Shown here piece after piece: positions 9,183 to 18,210 of a stretch of 64,000 nucleotides of DNA. Numbering within the stretch: the stretch's first letter is position 1; every line of letters starts with the position of its first letter. The DNA is from Candidatus Phycosocius spiralis (lineage in GTDB: Bacteria; Pseudomonadota; Alphaproteobacteria; Caulobacterales; Aquidulcibacteraceae). The position numbers and the translations under genes were made by a program. The notes under the pieces were generated by a model that had not been told where the DNA came from, ran no database searches, and saw only the letters and a list, made by a program, of their open reading frames with translations. The stretch is taken from positions 1 to 64,000 of the forward strand of contig NZ_BPFZ01000004.1 in assembly GCF_030158815.1 (NCBI RefSeq). The letters run 5' to 3'.

Positions 9183-10391
9183 ATGCTGGTCACATTAGAT
9201 ACCATCACCGCTGCTGCCGCCCGCATAGAAGGCCGAATTGTTCGTACACCGCTTTTAATGTCGAAAACATTGTCCGAAATAACCGGCGCGGAGGTGTGGG
9301 TTAAATTCGAGAATTTTCAATTTACCGCAGCCTTTAAAGAGCGCGGTGCCCTCAATAAGCTTTTGCTTCTAACCGAGACGGAACAACGCAATGGCGTAAT
9401 CGCCATGTCTGCAGGCAACCACGCTCAAGGGGTCGCTTATCACGCGGCACGTTTAAACATTCCTGCCACCATCGTGATGCCTTTGGGTACACCATTTACC
9501 AAGGTGGAACATACCAGAAAGCATGGCGCACGGGTGATCCTGCATGGGGAAAGCCTGTCTGAAGCCACCACCTTTGCCTATCAATTGAAGGATCGCGAAG
9601 GCCTAACTTTCGTGCATCCTTATGACGATGCGGATGTGATTTCAGGCCAAGGCACGATTGGGATAGAAATGCTCCAAGATGCGCCGCATTTGGAAACCTT
9701 GGTGGTGCCCATTGGCGGTGGTGGCTTGATCGGCGGAATTGCCGTTGCTGCACGCGCCATGAAAAATGACATAGAGCTTGTTGGCGTTCAAACCCGGATG
9801 TTTCCGTCTATGCAGGCAGAGCTTGCGGGCAAAGAGCCTGGCCCGCTGTGTGGTGGGCAAACCATCGCTGAAGGTATAGCGGTTAAACAGGCTGGCCGCT
9901 TGGGTCTTGAGATTGCCAAGGAATTGGTCCGCGATGTTCTCTTGGTAGATGAAGATGATCTAGAGCAAGCCATCACCCTTTTTTGTAATGTTGAAAAGAC
10001 CGTAGCTGAAGGGGCGGGAGCCGCTGGCCTAGCCGCATTGTTAGCGTATCCGGAACGCTTTAGCGGTAAAAAAGTCGGAATCGTGCTCTGTGGTGGCAAT
10101 ATTGACTCACGCCTTCTCGCCTCGGTGCTCACCCGGGCCTTGGTGCGCGAGAAGCGTATCGTGAGTTTGCGCATCGTTGGCGATGATCGGCCGGGCCTGT
10201 TGGCGTTGGTGTCCAAAATCATTGGGGATTTGGGTGGGAATATATTAGAAGTGGCCCATAATCGTTTGGCGTTGGATGTGCCTGCAAAAGGTGCTGAGTT
10301 TGATATTTTGATGGAGACACGCGACCTGCGTCATACCCAAGAAATCATTGATGCGCTGATTGCCTCTGGCTATCCGCCAAGGTCAATTTAG
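9183..10391 (+). CDS. ilvA: threonine ammonia-lyase (threonine dehydratase)
   Basis: PLP enzyme that deaminates threonine to 2-oxobutanoate, the first step of isoleucine synthesis or threonine catabolism. The PLP lysine is Lys52 in TAAFKERGA, and the phosphate-binding glycine loop GGGGLIGG is near residue 178. An ACT-type regulatory domain begins near residue 325 (SLRIVGDDRPGLLALV). At 402 residues with one ACT domain it belongs to the shorter class common in alphaproteobacteria, between biosynthetic IlvA (two ACT-like domains) and catabolic TdcB (none). Confidence 0.9.
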   Translation: MLVTLDTITAAAARIEGRIVRTPLLMSKTLSEITGAEVWVKFENFQFTAAFKERGALNKLLLLTETEQRNGVIAMSAGNHAQGVAYHAARLNIPATIVMPLGTPFTKVEHTRKHGARVILHGESLSEATTFAYQLKDREGLTFVHPYDDADVISGQGTIGIEMLQDAPHLETLVVPIGGGGLIGGIAVAARAMKNDIELVGVQTRMFPSMQAELAGKEPGPLCGGQTIAEGIAVKQAGRLGLEIAKELVRDVLLVDEDDLEQAITLFCNVEKTVAEGAGAAGLAALLAYPERFSGKKVGIVLCGGNIDSRLLASVLTRALVREKRIVSLRIVGDDRPGLLALVSKIIGDLGGNILEVAHNRLALDVPAKGAEFDILMETRDLRHTQEIIDALIASGYPPRSI

Positions 10392-10428
10392 CATCATCCG
10401 AGGCGCATTTTTTCATTGGAACTCAATC

Positions 10429-11097
10429 ATGACATTGCCGACTTTAACCATCGGGAACAAGAATTATTCAAGTTGGTCGATGCGCCCATGGCTTGCCTTG
10501 CGCTGGGCCGATATTCGCTTTGAGGAACAAATCATTCCTTTAGGCCCGCGTGGGCTTGGGCCAAATCCTGACATTCTAGCGGTCAGCCCAACAGGCACTG
10601 TGCCAGTTTTGGAATTGGCGTCAGGTGAGCGGATTTGGGACTCCGTGTCCATTTGTGAATGGGCCCATGAACAAGCGCCAGAGGCCAAGCTTTGGCCAGA
10701 AGTTAGCATCGCACGCGCTTTAGCGCGCTCTGCGGTCGCGGAAATGCATTCAGGCTTTAGTGCCCTTCGAAAAGCCTTGCCGATGAATATCAAAAGGGTG
10801 AAGCGCGATCATAGCATTAGCGCGGAAACCCAAGTCCAAATCGACCGGTTCGACGCCCTGCTCCAAAGTCTGATTACTCGATTTGGCGGCGGGCAAGCGT
10901 CTTGGATCTTTGGCCATCCCACGATTGTGGACGCATTTTTTGCTCCAATAGCCACGCGTGTGCGCACCTATAATGTCAAGGTTTCCGCCCCGGTTGAAGC
11001 TTGGTGCCAAACGGTTTTCAGCGACTCTGCCTTTCGCGCGTGGGAAGCTGCGGCGCGCAAAGAGACTTGGATAATCACAGAAACCGACGAAGCCTGA
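10429..11097 (+). CDS. glutathione S-transferase family protein
   Basis: A 222-residue cytosolic GST with the N-terminal thioredoxin fold. The segment IGNKNYSSWSMRPWLALR resembles the Ser-containing active-site region of the zeta/maleylacetoacetate-isomerase-like branch, and VSPTGTVPVLE is the glutathione-binding cis-Pro strand. The ATG at 10429 begins the conserved region; the upstream in-frame start overlaps ilvA and is less likely. The substrate is unknown. Confidence 0.87.
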   Translation: MTLPTLTIGNKNYSSWSMRPWLALRWADIRFEEQIIPLGPRGLGPNPDILAVSPTGTVPVLELASGERIWDSVSICEWAHEQAPEAKLWPEVSIARALARSAVAEMHSGFSALRKALPMNIKRVKRDHSISAETQVQIDRFDALLQSLITRFGGGQASWIFGHPTIVDAFFAPIATRVRTYNVKVSAPVEAWCQTVFSDSAFRAWEAAARKETWIITETDEA

Positions 11098-11143
11098 TGA
11101 TTAGCGCTTGCAACCAATCAGTGATGGCCTGCGTATCAAGGGG

Positions 11144-11719
11144 ATGATGAAAAGACGCACCCTGGTTTTTGCGTTACCCTTCGCTCTCCTGTCCGCTTGC
11201 GCGAAGGCCAAAACGCCTGCTGCTTCCGGTGATTTGGGTGGGGTCTCCACATCGGCTTTAGCGCCTCTTTTTTCGGCAGGTGAGGATGTGGTTTGGCTGC
11301 GGTTAGAAGGTTGTGTGCGCACCAGCAATGACTTGGCTGTTGTGCGGCCAGCCCAGCTTTACCGGGCTATCGCTTTACCCGCCAAAGGGGTCGAACCAGT
11401 TGAACTTCCCCAATTAGGGGTAAAAATCTTCGATATTTGGCAGATCGGGTCACAATATCCAAAGAGCGGGCCTTCAAGAACTCTTGTTCTGCGCACCAAA
11501 CGGCTTGATCCATCAGGCATGTGGTTGGAACGCGAGTTTACCCACTTAGGAGTAGAAAATGGTGTTGAATCAAGCCGTTTGGCCAAAAATCAGGCCAATA
11601 TCATTGCGATTTCTGACCGTTATATTTGGATTTTAAGTGGAGGTATCACACCCCCGCCCCGCCTTGATGACCGACAGCAGGATGTGTTCAATCAATGGCG
11701 TTTAATGGAGGAGATATAG
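11144..11719 (+). CDS. putative lipoprotein of unknown function
   Basis: A protein of about 191 residues with the N-terminal MMKRRTLVFALPFALLSAC, a classical lipoprotein signal with lipobox LSAC. No domain was recognised in the mature part, which is soluble-looking with several Trp residues. The start is uncertain: ATG 11144 and ATG 11147 are adjacent and an AAGGGG lies directly before them; a TTG at 11108 would add 12 residues and place the signal too deep. It is convergent with cysN. Confidence 0.65.
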   Translation: MMKRRTLVFALPFALLSACAKAKTPAASGDLGGVSTSALAPLFSAGEDVVWLRLEGCVRTSNDLAVVRPAQLYRAIALPAKGVEPVELPQLGVKIFDIWQIGSQYPKSGPSRTLVLRTKRLDPSGMWLEREFTHLGVENGVESSRLAKNQANIIAISDRYIWILSGGITPPPRLDDRQQDVFNQWRLMEEI

Positions 11720-11824
11720 TTAGCACCTTTCAGGCTCGGTTTTGGTTTGATATGCAGCCAGCCCATACATTAGAATGCCGATTGATGACCCATTGCCGTC
11801 AGGTTTACCCGAAAACAGCCTAGG

Positions 11825-13093
11825 TCAACTGTTTCGTATCATACCTGCTGCAACGGTTTGATTGGTATCGACATTAATCAGAATAAAGGCCCCAAGTTTA
11901 GGATTGGTGGCAAATTCGTCTGCTATAATTGGGCTCTGGGTTTGTAACTTAACCAAAGCGATGTCATTTTGCGCCAAGGCCTGCTCACCTCGAACTTGTG
12001 AGAGATCGTGCATATCTCGCACGTGCAGAACAGTTTGGATACGCACAGGTGTGGACGCTGTACCTTGTCGCAGAATATAGCGTTGCTGATCCTGCCAAGC
12101 TTGATCATCCAGCCAGCATAAGTCTGCAACGACAAGATTGGTGACCCGCGCATCAGATGAGGTCAAGCAATCACCGCGCGCAATATCCAAATCATCTTGA
12201 GTGTAAAGCGTGATCGATTGGCCGGCTTGCGCATGCGTCAGGATCTGATCATAGGTTTCGATCTTTGCGATGCGGGAGCATTGTTGACTGGTCGCAACAC
12301 ATACTTCATCTCCCAGTCTAATTTGGCCTGAAGCAATGCGTCCAGCATAACCGCGCTTGGCGGCCAAGGTGTGGCCATTGGTTCGCACAACCCTTTGTAC
12401 CGGAAAGCGAAACGGTAGATCAGCAAAGTCGGTTGCTTTATCTTGCTGTTCAAGAATTTGAAGTAAGCAAGGGCCCTGATACCAAGATGGGACAGCGCTT
12501 TGATGCACCACATTGTCACCAGAACGCGCGTTGATAGGAACGATATCAATATCTTCAATTCCCAACGTCCTGGATAGGCGGATGAGGCTGGCTTCAACTT
12601 GCTGATAATGACTATGGGACCAATCAATCAAATCCATTTTGTTGACGGCAAAAACAATTTTTAGGCCTAAAATGTGAGCAATCGTGGCGTGGCGGCGGGT
12701 TTGTACCTTTAAATGCCCTTGATGAATCCGGGAGGCATCAACCAAAACCACGGCTATATCCGCATTACTGGCCCCTGTGACCATATTGCGTGTGTATTGC
12801 TCATGCCCCGGCGCATCAATGACAATGAAAGACGCCCGTTGCGTGGTGAAATAGCGGTAAGCAACATCAATGGTAATGCCTTGTTCGCGCTCACTTTCCA
12901 GCCCATCCGTCAAGAAGGCTAGGTCCATTTCTCCCGCATCCGCGCGCCCGAAGCGCGCATTAACGATGGATTGGACTTGATCAGACAAGAGTGCTTTGGA
13001 ATCATGCAAAATCCTGCCAATCAAAGTCGATTTTCCATCATCGACATTCCCTGCCGTTACGAAGCGAACAAGTTTGGATTGGCTCATTGACAT
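11825..13093 (-). CDS. cysN: sulfate adenylyltransferase subunit 1 (GTPase)
   Basis: GTP-hydrolysing regulatory subunit of ATP sulfurylase, which makes adenosine 5'-phosphosulfate (APS). An elongation-factor-like G domain shows GNVDDGKST near residue 15, DAPGHEQYTRNM and NKMD. Length is 422 residues, ending after the beta-barrel domains, so there is no fused APS kinase (CysC). The start overlaps the cysD stop by 1 bp (TAATG), so the two subunits are coupled. Confidence 0.95.
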   Translation of the reverse strand: MSMSQSKLVRFVTAGNVDDGKSTLIGRILHDSKALLSDQVQSIVNARFGRADAGEMDLAFLTDGLESEREQGITIDVAYRYFTTQRASFIVIDAPGHEQYTRNMVTGASNADIAVVLVDASRIHQGHLKVQTRRHATIAHILGLKIVFAVNKMDLIDWSHSHYQQVEASLIRLSRTLGIEDIDIVPINARSGDNVVHQSAVPSWYQGPCLLQILEQQDKATDFADLPFRFPVQRVVRTNGHTLAAKRGYAGRIASGQIRLGDEVCVATSQQCSRIAKIETYDQILTHAQAGQSITLYTQDDLDIARGDCLTSSDARVTNLVVADLCWLDDQAWQDQQRYILRQGTASTPVRIQTVLHVRDMHDLSQVRGEQALAQNDIALVKLQTQSPIIADEFATNPKLGAFILINVDTNQTVAAGMIRNS

Positions 13094-14001
13094 TAAAAAT
13101 ACCCCTCTTTTTTGCGACGCTCCATAGCGGCATCATTCACTTTATCATCCATCCTTGTGGCTCCGCGCTCCGAGAGTGTGCAAAGTCGCGTTTCAGCCAA
13201 AATGGCGGCGGCATCGCTTGCTTCGCTCTCTACCGGGCAGGTGCAGGTCATGTCTCCAACAGTGCGAAAGCGCACGCTGAGTGTTTCAGCCTTTTTGCCC
13301 AATGGAAGAGGGGTTAGCGGTGTTACAGGGCGCCAGAGCGGACCATCCTTGAACACGGCTCGCTTGTGGGCAAAGTACAAATCGGGCAAGGCAATTTGTT
13401 CGCAAACTATATAGGACCAAATATCTATTTCTGTCCAATTAGAGAGAGGAAATACGCGAAAATTCTCGCCAGCATGGAGCCGACCATTATAGATGTCCCA
13501 CAATTCAGGCCTTTGGGATTTGGGTGTCCAAGCCCCAAAGGTATCACGGTGACTAAAAACACGTTCCTTGGCCCGGGCTTTATCTTCATCCCGCCGCGCC
13601 CCGCCTAAAAGCATGTCAAATCCATATTGTTTAATCGCTTCAAGCAAGGTAACGGCTTGCGCCCCATTGCGACTCGCCATTGGGGATGGCAATCTGACGC
13701 TGCCACAGGCAATTGACTCCTCAACATAAGCAATAATCAGCTGATCTTGGAACGAGCGTGCCACTTTATCCCTAAAGCTGATGACCTCTTCAAAGTTATG
13801 GCCTGTATCAATGTGTAAAAGCGGGATGGACAATTTCTCAGGATAAAAGGCCTTCCTGGCTAAATGCACCAAGACCGCACTGTCCTTGCCACCTGAAAAC
13901 AATAACGCAGGACGCTCGCTTTGGGCTGCAGCCTCACGCAAGATATAAATGGCTTCTGATTCTAAGCGGTCTAAATGCGATAAACGCCAAGCATGGGTCA
14001 T
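13093..14001 (-). CDS. cysD: sulfate adenylyltransferase subunit 2
   Basis: Catalytic subunit of ATP sulfurylase, 302 residues, PP-loop (adenine nucleotide alpha hydrolase) fold with the SGGKDSAVL motif near residue 36. It pairs with CysN to activate sulfate. It begins with a TAATG overlap on cysH and ends with the same overlap on cysN, giving a tight cysH-cysD-cysN operon. Confidence 0.95.
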   Translation of the reverse strand: MTHAWRLSHLDRLESEAIYILREAAAQSERPALLFSGGKDSAVLVHLARKAFYPEKLSIPLLHIDTGHNFEEVISFRDKVARSFQDQLIIAYVEESIACGSVRLPSPMASRNGAQAVTLLEAIKQYGFDMLLGGARRDEDKARAKERVFSHRDTFGAWTPKSQRPELWDIYNGRLHAGENFRVFPLSNWTEIDIWSYIVCEQIALPDLYFAHKRAVFKDGPLWRPVTPLTPLPLGKKAETLSVRFRTVGDMTCTCPVESEASDAAAILAETRLCTLSERGATRMDDKVNDAAMERRKKEGYF

Positions 14002-14771
14002 TATTCAGTGTCCACCGGGCTAAGATTTTGATGAAGGCCACATTCTTTGGTGGTCGCGCTTTCCCACCACCAGCGACCAGCGCGTGGGTGCTCGCCGGGA
14101 CGCAGCGCTCTCGTGCACGGCTCACAACCGATGGAGACATAGCCACGGGCATAAAGTGGATTGATGGGCAGGCGATATAGTTCAACATAATCTAAAACAT
14201 CCGTCCAAAGCCATTCTACTAAGGGGTTGTATTTGATCATGTTATGGGTGGCATCGATTTCGCGTTCAGCCAGTTGGCGTCGTGTTAGGGATTGTTCGCG
14301 GCGCTGCCCGGTTATCCAGGCTGAACGACCAATTAAAGCGCGTCTAAGGGGCTGAGATTTGCGAAAATCGCAACACGCGCGCCGCGCCTCCAAACTGTCA
14401 TAAAAGCCATTTAGACCGTAGGTTGTGACATATTCATCCACAGCATTAGGCTCAGGCTCATAAACATCGACTTTAATACCATAATGTTCCTGTGTGCGCG
14501 CGATCATGGTCTGGGTTTCAGGGTGAAGTCGTTTGGTTTCAAGCGAGATTAATCCAATTGGCAAATCCCAGCGCACCAAGGCGTCTGTCAGCACCATGTC
14601 TTCGGCGGAAAAAGAAGTTGCCAAGACCACATTGCCACCATCATATTCACATATGGAACGCAAACTTGCCTCAAGCTTTGTAATTTTGCTTGCAAGTATT
14701 TCGGGCAATTCAACGTGATGGCGCACTCTGTCGTGGTGTGATGGCGCACGAGTGATTGACTGCTGTACCAC
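14001..14771 (-). CDS. cysH: adenylyl-sulfate (APS) reductase, assimilatory CysH type
   Basis: Reduces APS to sulfite with thioredoxin or a similar donor. The PP-loop fold region is followed by ARRACCDFRK and about 80 residues later by GCEPCTRAL. This CC...CxxC pattern ligates the [4Fe-4S] cluster that distinguishes APS reductases from PAPS reductases. The C-terminal KECGLH carries the catalytic Cys. APS use agrees with the lack of any cysC here. The start is uncertain: GTG 14771 has GGGG 7 nt upstream; TTG 14774 is one codon earlier. No ATG is available nearby. Confidence 0.92.
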   Translation of the reverse strand: MVQQSITRAPSHHDRVRHHVELPEILASKITKLEASLRSICEYDGGNVVLATSFSAEDMVLTDALVRWDLPIGLISLETKRLHPETQTMIARTQEHYGIKVDVYEPEPNAVDEYVTTYGLNGFYDSLEARRACCDFRKSQPLRRALIGRSAWITGQRREQSLTRRQLAEREIDATHNMIKYNPLVEWLWTDVLDYVELYRLPINPLYARGYVSIGCEPCTRALRPGEHPRAGRWWWESATTKECGLHQNLSPVDTE

Positions 14772-14892
14772 CAATTAACCCCTATGCAATACGCCAATCA
14801 TCAAGTTGCTATAGATGAGACGCTAAAGACAATGCTTTCGGGGCTTGCCCCTACAAGGACTTGGGATTTAATGCGACGGATTGTAGCTGAGG

Positions 14893-14907
14893 TTTGCTAT
14901 TAGCAAA
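14893..14907. promoter_or_regulatory. 15-bp perfect palindrome, candidate operator 1
   Basis: TTTGCTA-T-TAGCAAA. Perfect 7-bp arms around one base, in the cysH-cysI control region. The regulator is not identified. Confidence 0.45.
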
Positions 14908-14943
14908 TCTATATTTCCCCTCTGAATTGCCAAAGCTTCGGAC

Positions 14944-14958
14944 GTTCTTCAGAAGAAC
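14944..14958. promoter_or_regulatory. 15-bp perfect palindrome, candidate operator 2
   Basis: GTTCTTC-A-GAAGAAC. Perfect 7-bp arms around one base, centre 51 bp from the first palindrome and about 85 bp before the cysI start. Its sequence differs from the first, so two regulators, or an operator plus another structure, are possible. Confidence 0.45.
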
Positions 14959-15034
14959 TAATAAATATCTTAAGACGATTGGCATTGTTCATGCCTGCAC
15001 CAAACCAGATAGATTGTGACTTTTAAGGGATCAC

Positions 15035-16708
15035 ATGTATCTATATAATGCGATCGACCAAAGCATCGTCGATGCTAGGGTACGCCAGTTCGCGGATCAA
15101 ACTGGGCGTTACGTGCAGGGTTACTTATCGGAAGATGAGTTTAAGCCACTACGATTACAAAATGGTGTTTATATTGAACGCCATTCCCCCTTGTTGAGGG
15201 TTGCAATTCCTTACGGCCTGTTATCCTCACAGCAATTGCGCATGCTTGCCACCATTGGCCGCAGATATGATCGTGGGTTCGGTCACTTTACCACACGACA
15301 AAACATCCAATTCAATTGGGTAAAGCTGGAACAGATACCAGAGATTTTAGCCGATTTGGCGCGCGTTCACATGCATGCCATTCAAACCAGTGGCAGCTGC
15401 ATTCGCAATGTGACCACTGATCATTTTGCAGGTGTTGCCCCCGATGAACGGGTGGACCCACGCCCTTTGGCCGAGCTGATGCGTCAATGGTCGACGCTTA
15501 ATCCGGAATTTGCCTTTCTACCCCGCAAATTCAAAGTCGCCTTTAATGGCGCAGCTGAAGATCGGGCCGCCAGTGAAGTCCATGACTTAGCCTTTGATGT
15601 GTATCGCGATGAAGCAGGCGAAGTTCGCTTAACGGTCAAGGTCGGCGGTGGTCAAGGCCGCACCCCCCGCATCGCCCAAGTGATCAAGTCTGGTCTGCAT
15701 TGGCGTGACATGTTGACCTACACCGAAGCTATTTTGAGAACTTATAATCGCTGGGGTCGGCGCGATAACATCTATAAAGCACGTATCAAGATTTTGGTGG
15801 ACGCTCTTGGTGCAAAAACATTTGGTGAAGAAGTAGAGGCGGAGTTTATCCACCTCCAAGGTGGTCCTGCGACCCTGCCTGCCGCAGAATTAGATCGGAT
15901 GACGGCCTTTTTCGCGCCGCCACCTTATCAAAGCCACGCGGCCTCAGACCACGATGAAGCCAGCCAAAGGATTGCCGATCCCCGGTTCAATGCTTGGGTC
16001 AAGCGCAATGTTGCCAAGCACAAACACCCCCATTATGGCGCTGTCACCATTAGCCTTAAACCACAAGGCCAAGCGCCTGGCGACGCTACAAGCGATCAGA
16101 TGGACGCGATTGCACAGCTGGCCGATCTTTATTCCTTCGGACAAATTAGGGTCTCACACCACCAAAATCTGATTTTAGCCGATGTCGCGCGCGCCGACCT
16201 TTGGGCCCTCTGGCAAGCATTGGGCGAGTTGGGTTTAGCCGAAGCAAATGTCGGTCTTGCAACCGATATCATCTGTTGTCCAGGTGGTGATTATTGTGCC
16301 TTAGCCAATGCGAAATCCATCCCTGTTGCTGCGGCTGTGCAAGATAGACTTGCCGCCAAAGAGCGCGATATTGGTACACTTGCCATCAAAATTTCAGGCT
16401 GCATCAATGCATGCGGCCACCATCATGTTGGCCATATAGGCATCCTTGGCGTCGATAAAAATGACGAAGAATGGTACCAGATTTTATTGGGTGGCCGCAC
16501 GGATACCAAAACGTCTCTTGGCCAAATCATCGGCAAAGCCATTCCCCGTGAACAAGTGGCACCAACCCTAGAGCGCCTCACCGATTTTTATCTGAACAAA
16601 CGTCAAAATGGCGAGACTTTTATCGATGCCGTTGAGCGCCTCGGCAAATCTGCCTTTCACGATGCCGCTTTCAATCATGACCTAGACCATGAGCAACAGG
16701 TGATATGA
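15035..16708 (+). CDS. cysI: nitrite/sulfite reductase hemoprotein (siroheme, [4Fe-4S])
   Basis: Six-electron reduction of sulfite to sulfide. Length is 557 residues. Two ferredoxin-like half domains are visible, and the siroheme/[4Fe-4S] cysteines lie in CCPGGDYCALA and ISGCINACGHHHVG. The start ATG follows AAGGGA. The next gene (DUF934) overlaps by 4 bp and a siroheme-synthesis methyltransferase follows, so the product is very probably the assimilatory sulfite reductase. No flavoprotein cysJ is nearby, so ferredoxin may be the donor. A nitrite reductase role is less likely from context. Confidence 0.92.
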   Translation: MYLYNAIDQSIVDARVRQFADQTGRYVQGYLSEDEFKPLRLQNGVYIERHSPLLRVAIPYGLLSSQQLRMLATIGRRYDRGFGHFTTRQNIQFNWVKLEQIPEILADLARVHMHAIQTSGSCIRNVTTDHFAGVAPDERVDPRPLAELMRQWSTLNPEFAFLPRKFKVAFNGAAEDRAASEVHDLAFDVYRDEAGEVRLTVKVGGGQGRTPRIAQVIKSGLHWRDMLTYTEAILRTYNRWGRRDNIYKARIKILVDALGAKTFGEEVEAEFIHLQGGPATLPAAELDRMTAFFAPPPYQSHAASDHDEASQRIADPRFNAWVKRNVAKHKHPHYGAVTISLKPQGQAPGDATSDQMDAIAQLADLYSFGQIRVSHHQNLILADVARADLWALWQALGELGLAEANVGLATDIICCPGGDYCALANAKSIPVAAAVQDRLAAKERDIGTLAIKISGCINACGHHHVGHIGILGVDKNDEEWYQILLGGRTDTKTSLGQIIGKAIPREQVAPTLERLTDFYLNKRQNGETFIDAVERLGKSAFHDAAFNHDLDHEQQVI

Positions 16709-17337
16709 ACATGTTACTGAAGATCGTAAAAGGCCAAGAGGCGCACATTTTACCGCTTCCCAAAGGGGCATTTCGGTCTGCGCCACCTCCCAACCCATTA
16801 CCGGATATGGCGATTGTAAATGCGGGGCAGGGCGATGTGCGCAGTTTCATTCGCCCTAATGTCAAACAACCCGAAGCGCCCAGCGTCTCGATTTGGGAAC
16901 ATGGGCCATTAATATGTTTAGACCAATGGCTTGAGTTTAGCCCCTTTGAGCGTGATCAGCGTTTGACCCTGGGTCCGATTGGTTTGAACTTGATGCCGAC
17001 AGATGACCCCATGCGCTTAAAAGGAGCACTAGCAGGAGTAGCAATGATCGCGGTTGAGTTTGCAAAGTTTAGCGATGGTCGCGGCTATTCAATCGCCACG
17101 CTTCTGCGCACCCGCTTGGGCTTTAGCGGTGAAGTGCGCGCGGTTGGAGATGTGCTGATCGATCAAATCTTTGCCATGGCGCGGTGTGGGTTTGATGGCT
17201 TTGCCTTGCGCGGCGATCAGGATGGTGTGTGGGCGAAAACGGCGTTAAAATGCTTCCCTGCTGTTTATCAATGGGGGGCGGATGGTCGCGCCTTTGTGCT
17301 GGCCGATGGGGTGTTGCCTCATAGGGTGGCAGCGTGA
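16705..17337 (+). CDS. DUF934 protein of the sulfite reductase operon
   Basis: A 210-residue protein of the DUF934 family, typically found beside cysI in alpha- and betaproteobacteria. The conserved block is FAKFSDGRGYSIATLLRTRLG, followed by GEVRAVGDVLIDQI. The biochemical role is not established; an accessory part in sulfite reduction is inferred from constant linkage. It overlaps cysI (4 bp) and the methyltransferase (4 bp), so all three are translationally coupled. Confidence 0.88.
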   Translation: MNMLLKIVKGQEAHILPLPKGAFRSAPPPNPLPDMAIVNAGQGDVRSFIRPNVKQPEAPSVSIWEHGPLICLDQWLEFSPFERDQRLTLGPIGLNLMPTDDPMRLKGALAGVAMIAVEFAKFSDGRGYSIATLLRTRLGFSGEVRAVGDVLIDQIFAMARCGFDGFALRGDQDGVWAKTALKCFPAVYQWGADGRAFVLADGVLPHRVAA

Positions 17338-18092
17338 CGGGTCATGTCTATCTGGTGGGCGCTGGCCCTGGTGCCGCCGACCTCCTTACCCTGCGTGCCG
17401 CACGCTTACTCGAACAGGCTGACCTTATTGTCTATGACGCTTTGGTGGGTGCAGAGATTTTGGACCTAGCTCCACACGCAAAAAAGCTTAATGTCGGCAA
17501 GCGTGGCGGGCAGGTCTCGATGGATCAGGCCTTGATTAATCGTTTATTGGTTACTTCAGCTGCTAAGCATCGCATCGTTGTCAGACTTAAGGGCGGCGAC
17601 CCAATGTTGTTTGGTCGCGCGTATGAGGAAATACAAGCCTGCCAGAAAGCTGGCATTTCGCTGTCAATCGTACCTGGTATTTCTGCTGTATTTGGAGCGG
17701 CATCAGAACTGGGCATATCCTTAACCCAAAGGGGGCTTTCCCGTTCGGTCACCTTTGTGACCCCTAGCGTGGCTCGCGGTGGCAGGGCTACCAGTGATTG
17801 GGCGAAGGCCGCAGCAGCGGCTGATACTGCAGTTCTTTATATGGGTGCAGGGGACGCAGTAGCGGTTCGCGATACTTTGCTGGCCCATGGCCTCAATGCC
17901 AATTGCCCAGTCGCATTGGCCCAAGATGTTTCAAGGCCTGATAGCGTGCAGGTGTTTGGATGCTTACAGGATATGCCTGACCTCCGCGAAGGCTTGGGTG
18001 AAGGACCGATATTAGTCCTGTTGGGAGATGTCTTTGCGCAAAGGGATGTCGCTTATGTATCGGCACCACTTCAACGCCACCAGACTAAATAA
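17334..18092 (+). CDS. cobA: uroporphyrinogen-III C-methyltransferase (SUMT)
   Basis: Methylates uroporphyrinogen III to precorrin-2, the precursor of siroheme (and cobalamin). The N-terminal VYLVGAGPGAADLLTLRA and the following VRLKGGDPMLFGRAYEE and VPGISA motifs define the SUMT family. Length is 252 residues: only the methyltransferase domain, without the CysG dehydrogenase/chelatase half. The GTG start overlaps the DUF934 stop (GTGA). In this operon it most likely supplies siroheme to CysI. Confidence 0.92.
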   Translation: MTGHVYLVGAGPGAADLLTLRAARLLEQADLIVYDALVGAEILDLAPHAKKLNVGKRGGQVSMDQALINRLLVTSAAKHRIVVRLKGGDPMLFGRAYEEIQACQKAGISLSIVPGISAVFGAASELGISLTQRGLSRSVTFVTPSVARGGRATSDWAKAAAAADTAVLYMGAGDAVAVRDTLLAHGLNANCPVALAQDVSRPDSVQVFGCLQDMPDLREGLGEGPILVLLGDVFAQRDVAYVSAPLQRHQTK

Positions 18093-18176
18093 TGTATTCC
18101 TGTTGAGCTAAGATCCCAGTGCGGACATTTGTCCTGATACTGTTTTTTGGATTCCCAAAAGCTAAAATGGGCTCTA

Positions 18177-18193
18177 CATCATTCTAGATGATG
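18177..18193. promoter_or_regulatory. palindrome before the photolyase gene
   Basis: CATCAT-N5-ATGATG, a perfect 6-bp inverted repeat ending about 17 bp before the photolyase start. A shorter dyad GGACA-TT-TGTCC lies at 18123-18134. Either could be an operator; no regulator is identified. Confidence 0.3.
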
Positions 18194-18210
18194 CAGCGGT
18201 CCCCCCTGTG

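Larger units (their letters stand above)
14772..15034. promoter_or_regulatory. divergent cysH / cysI control region
   Basis: About 260 bp between the two divergent sulfur-assimilation operons. It contains two perfect palindromes with single-base centres (14893-14907 and 14944-14958), whose centres are 51 bp apart. Both are candidate operators for a regulator of sulfate assimilation. Confidence 0.55.

Noticed and set aside
16705-17337. Possible ferredoxin or flavoprotein partner of CysI
   Set aside because: The sequence has no Fe-S cysteine motif or FAD/NADPH domain; it is DUF934, so no electron-carrier function was assigned.
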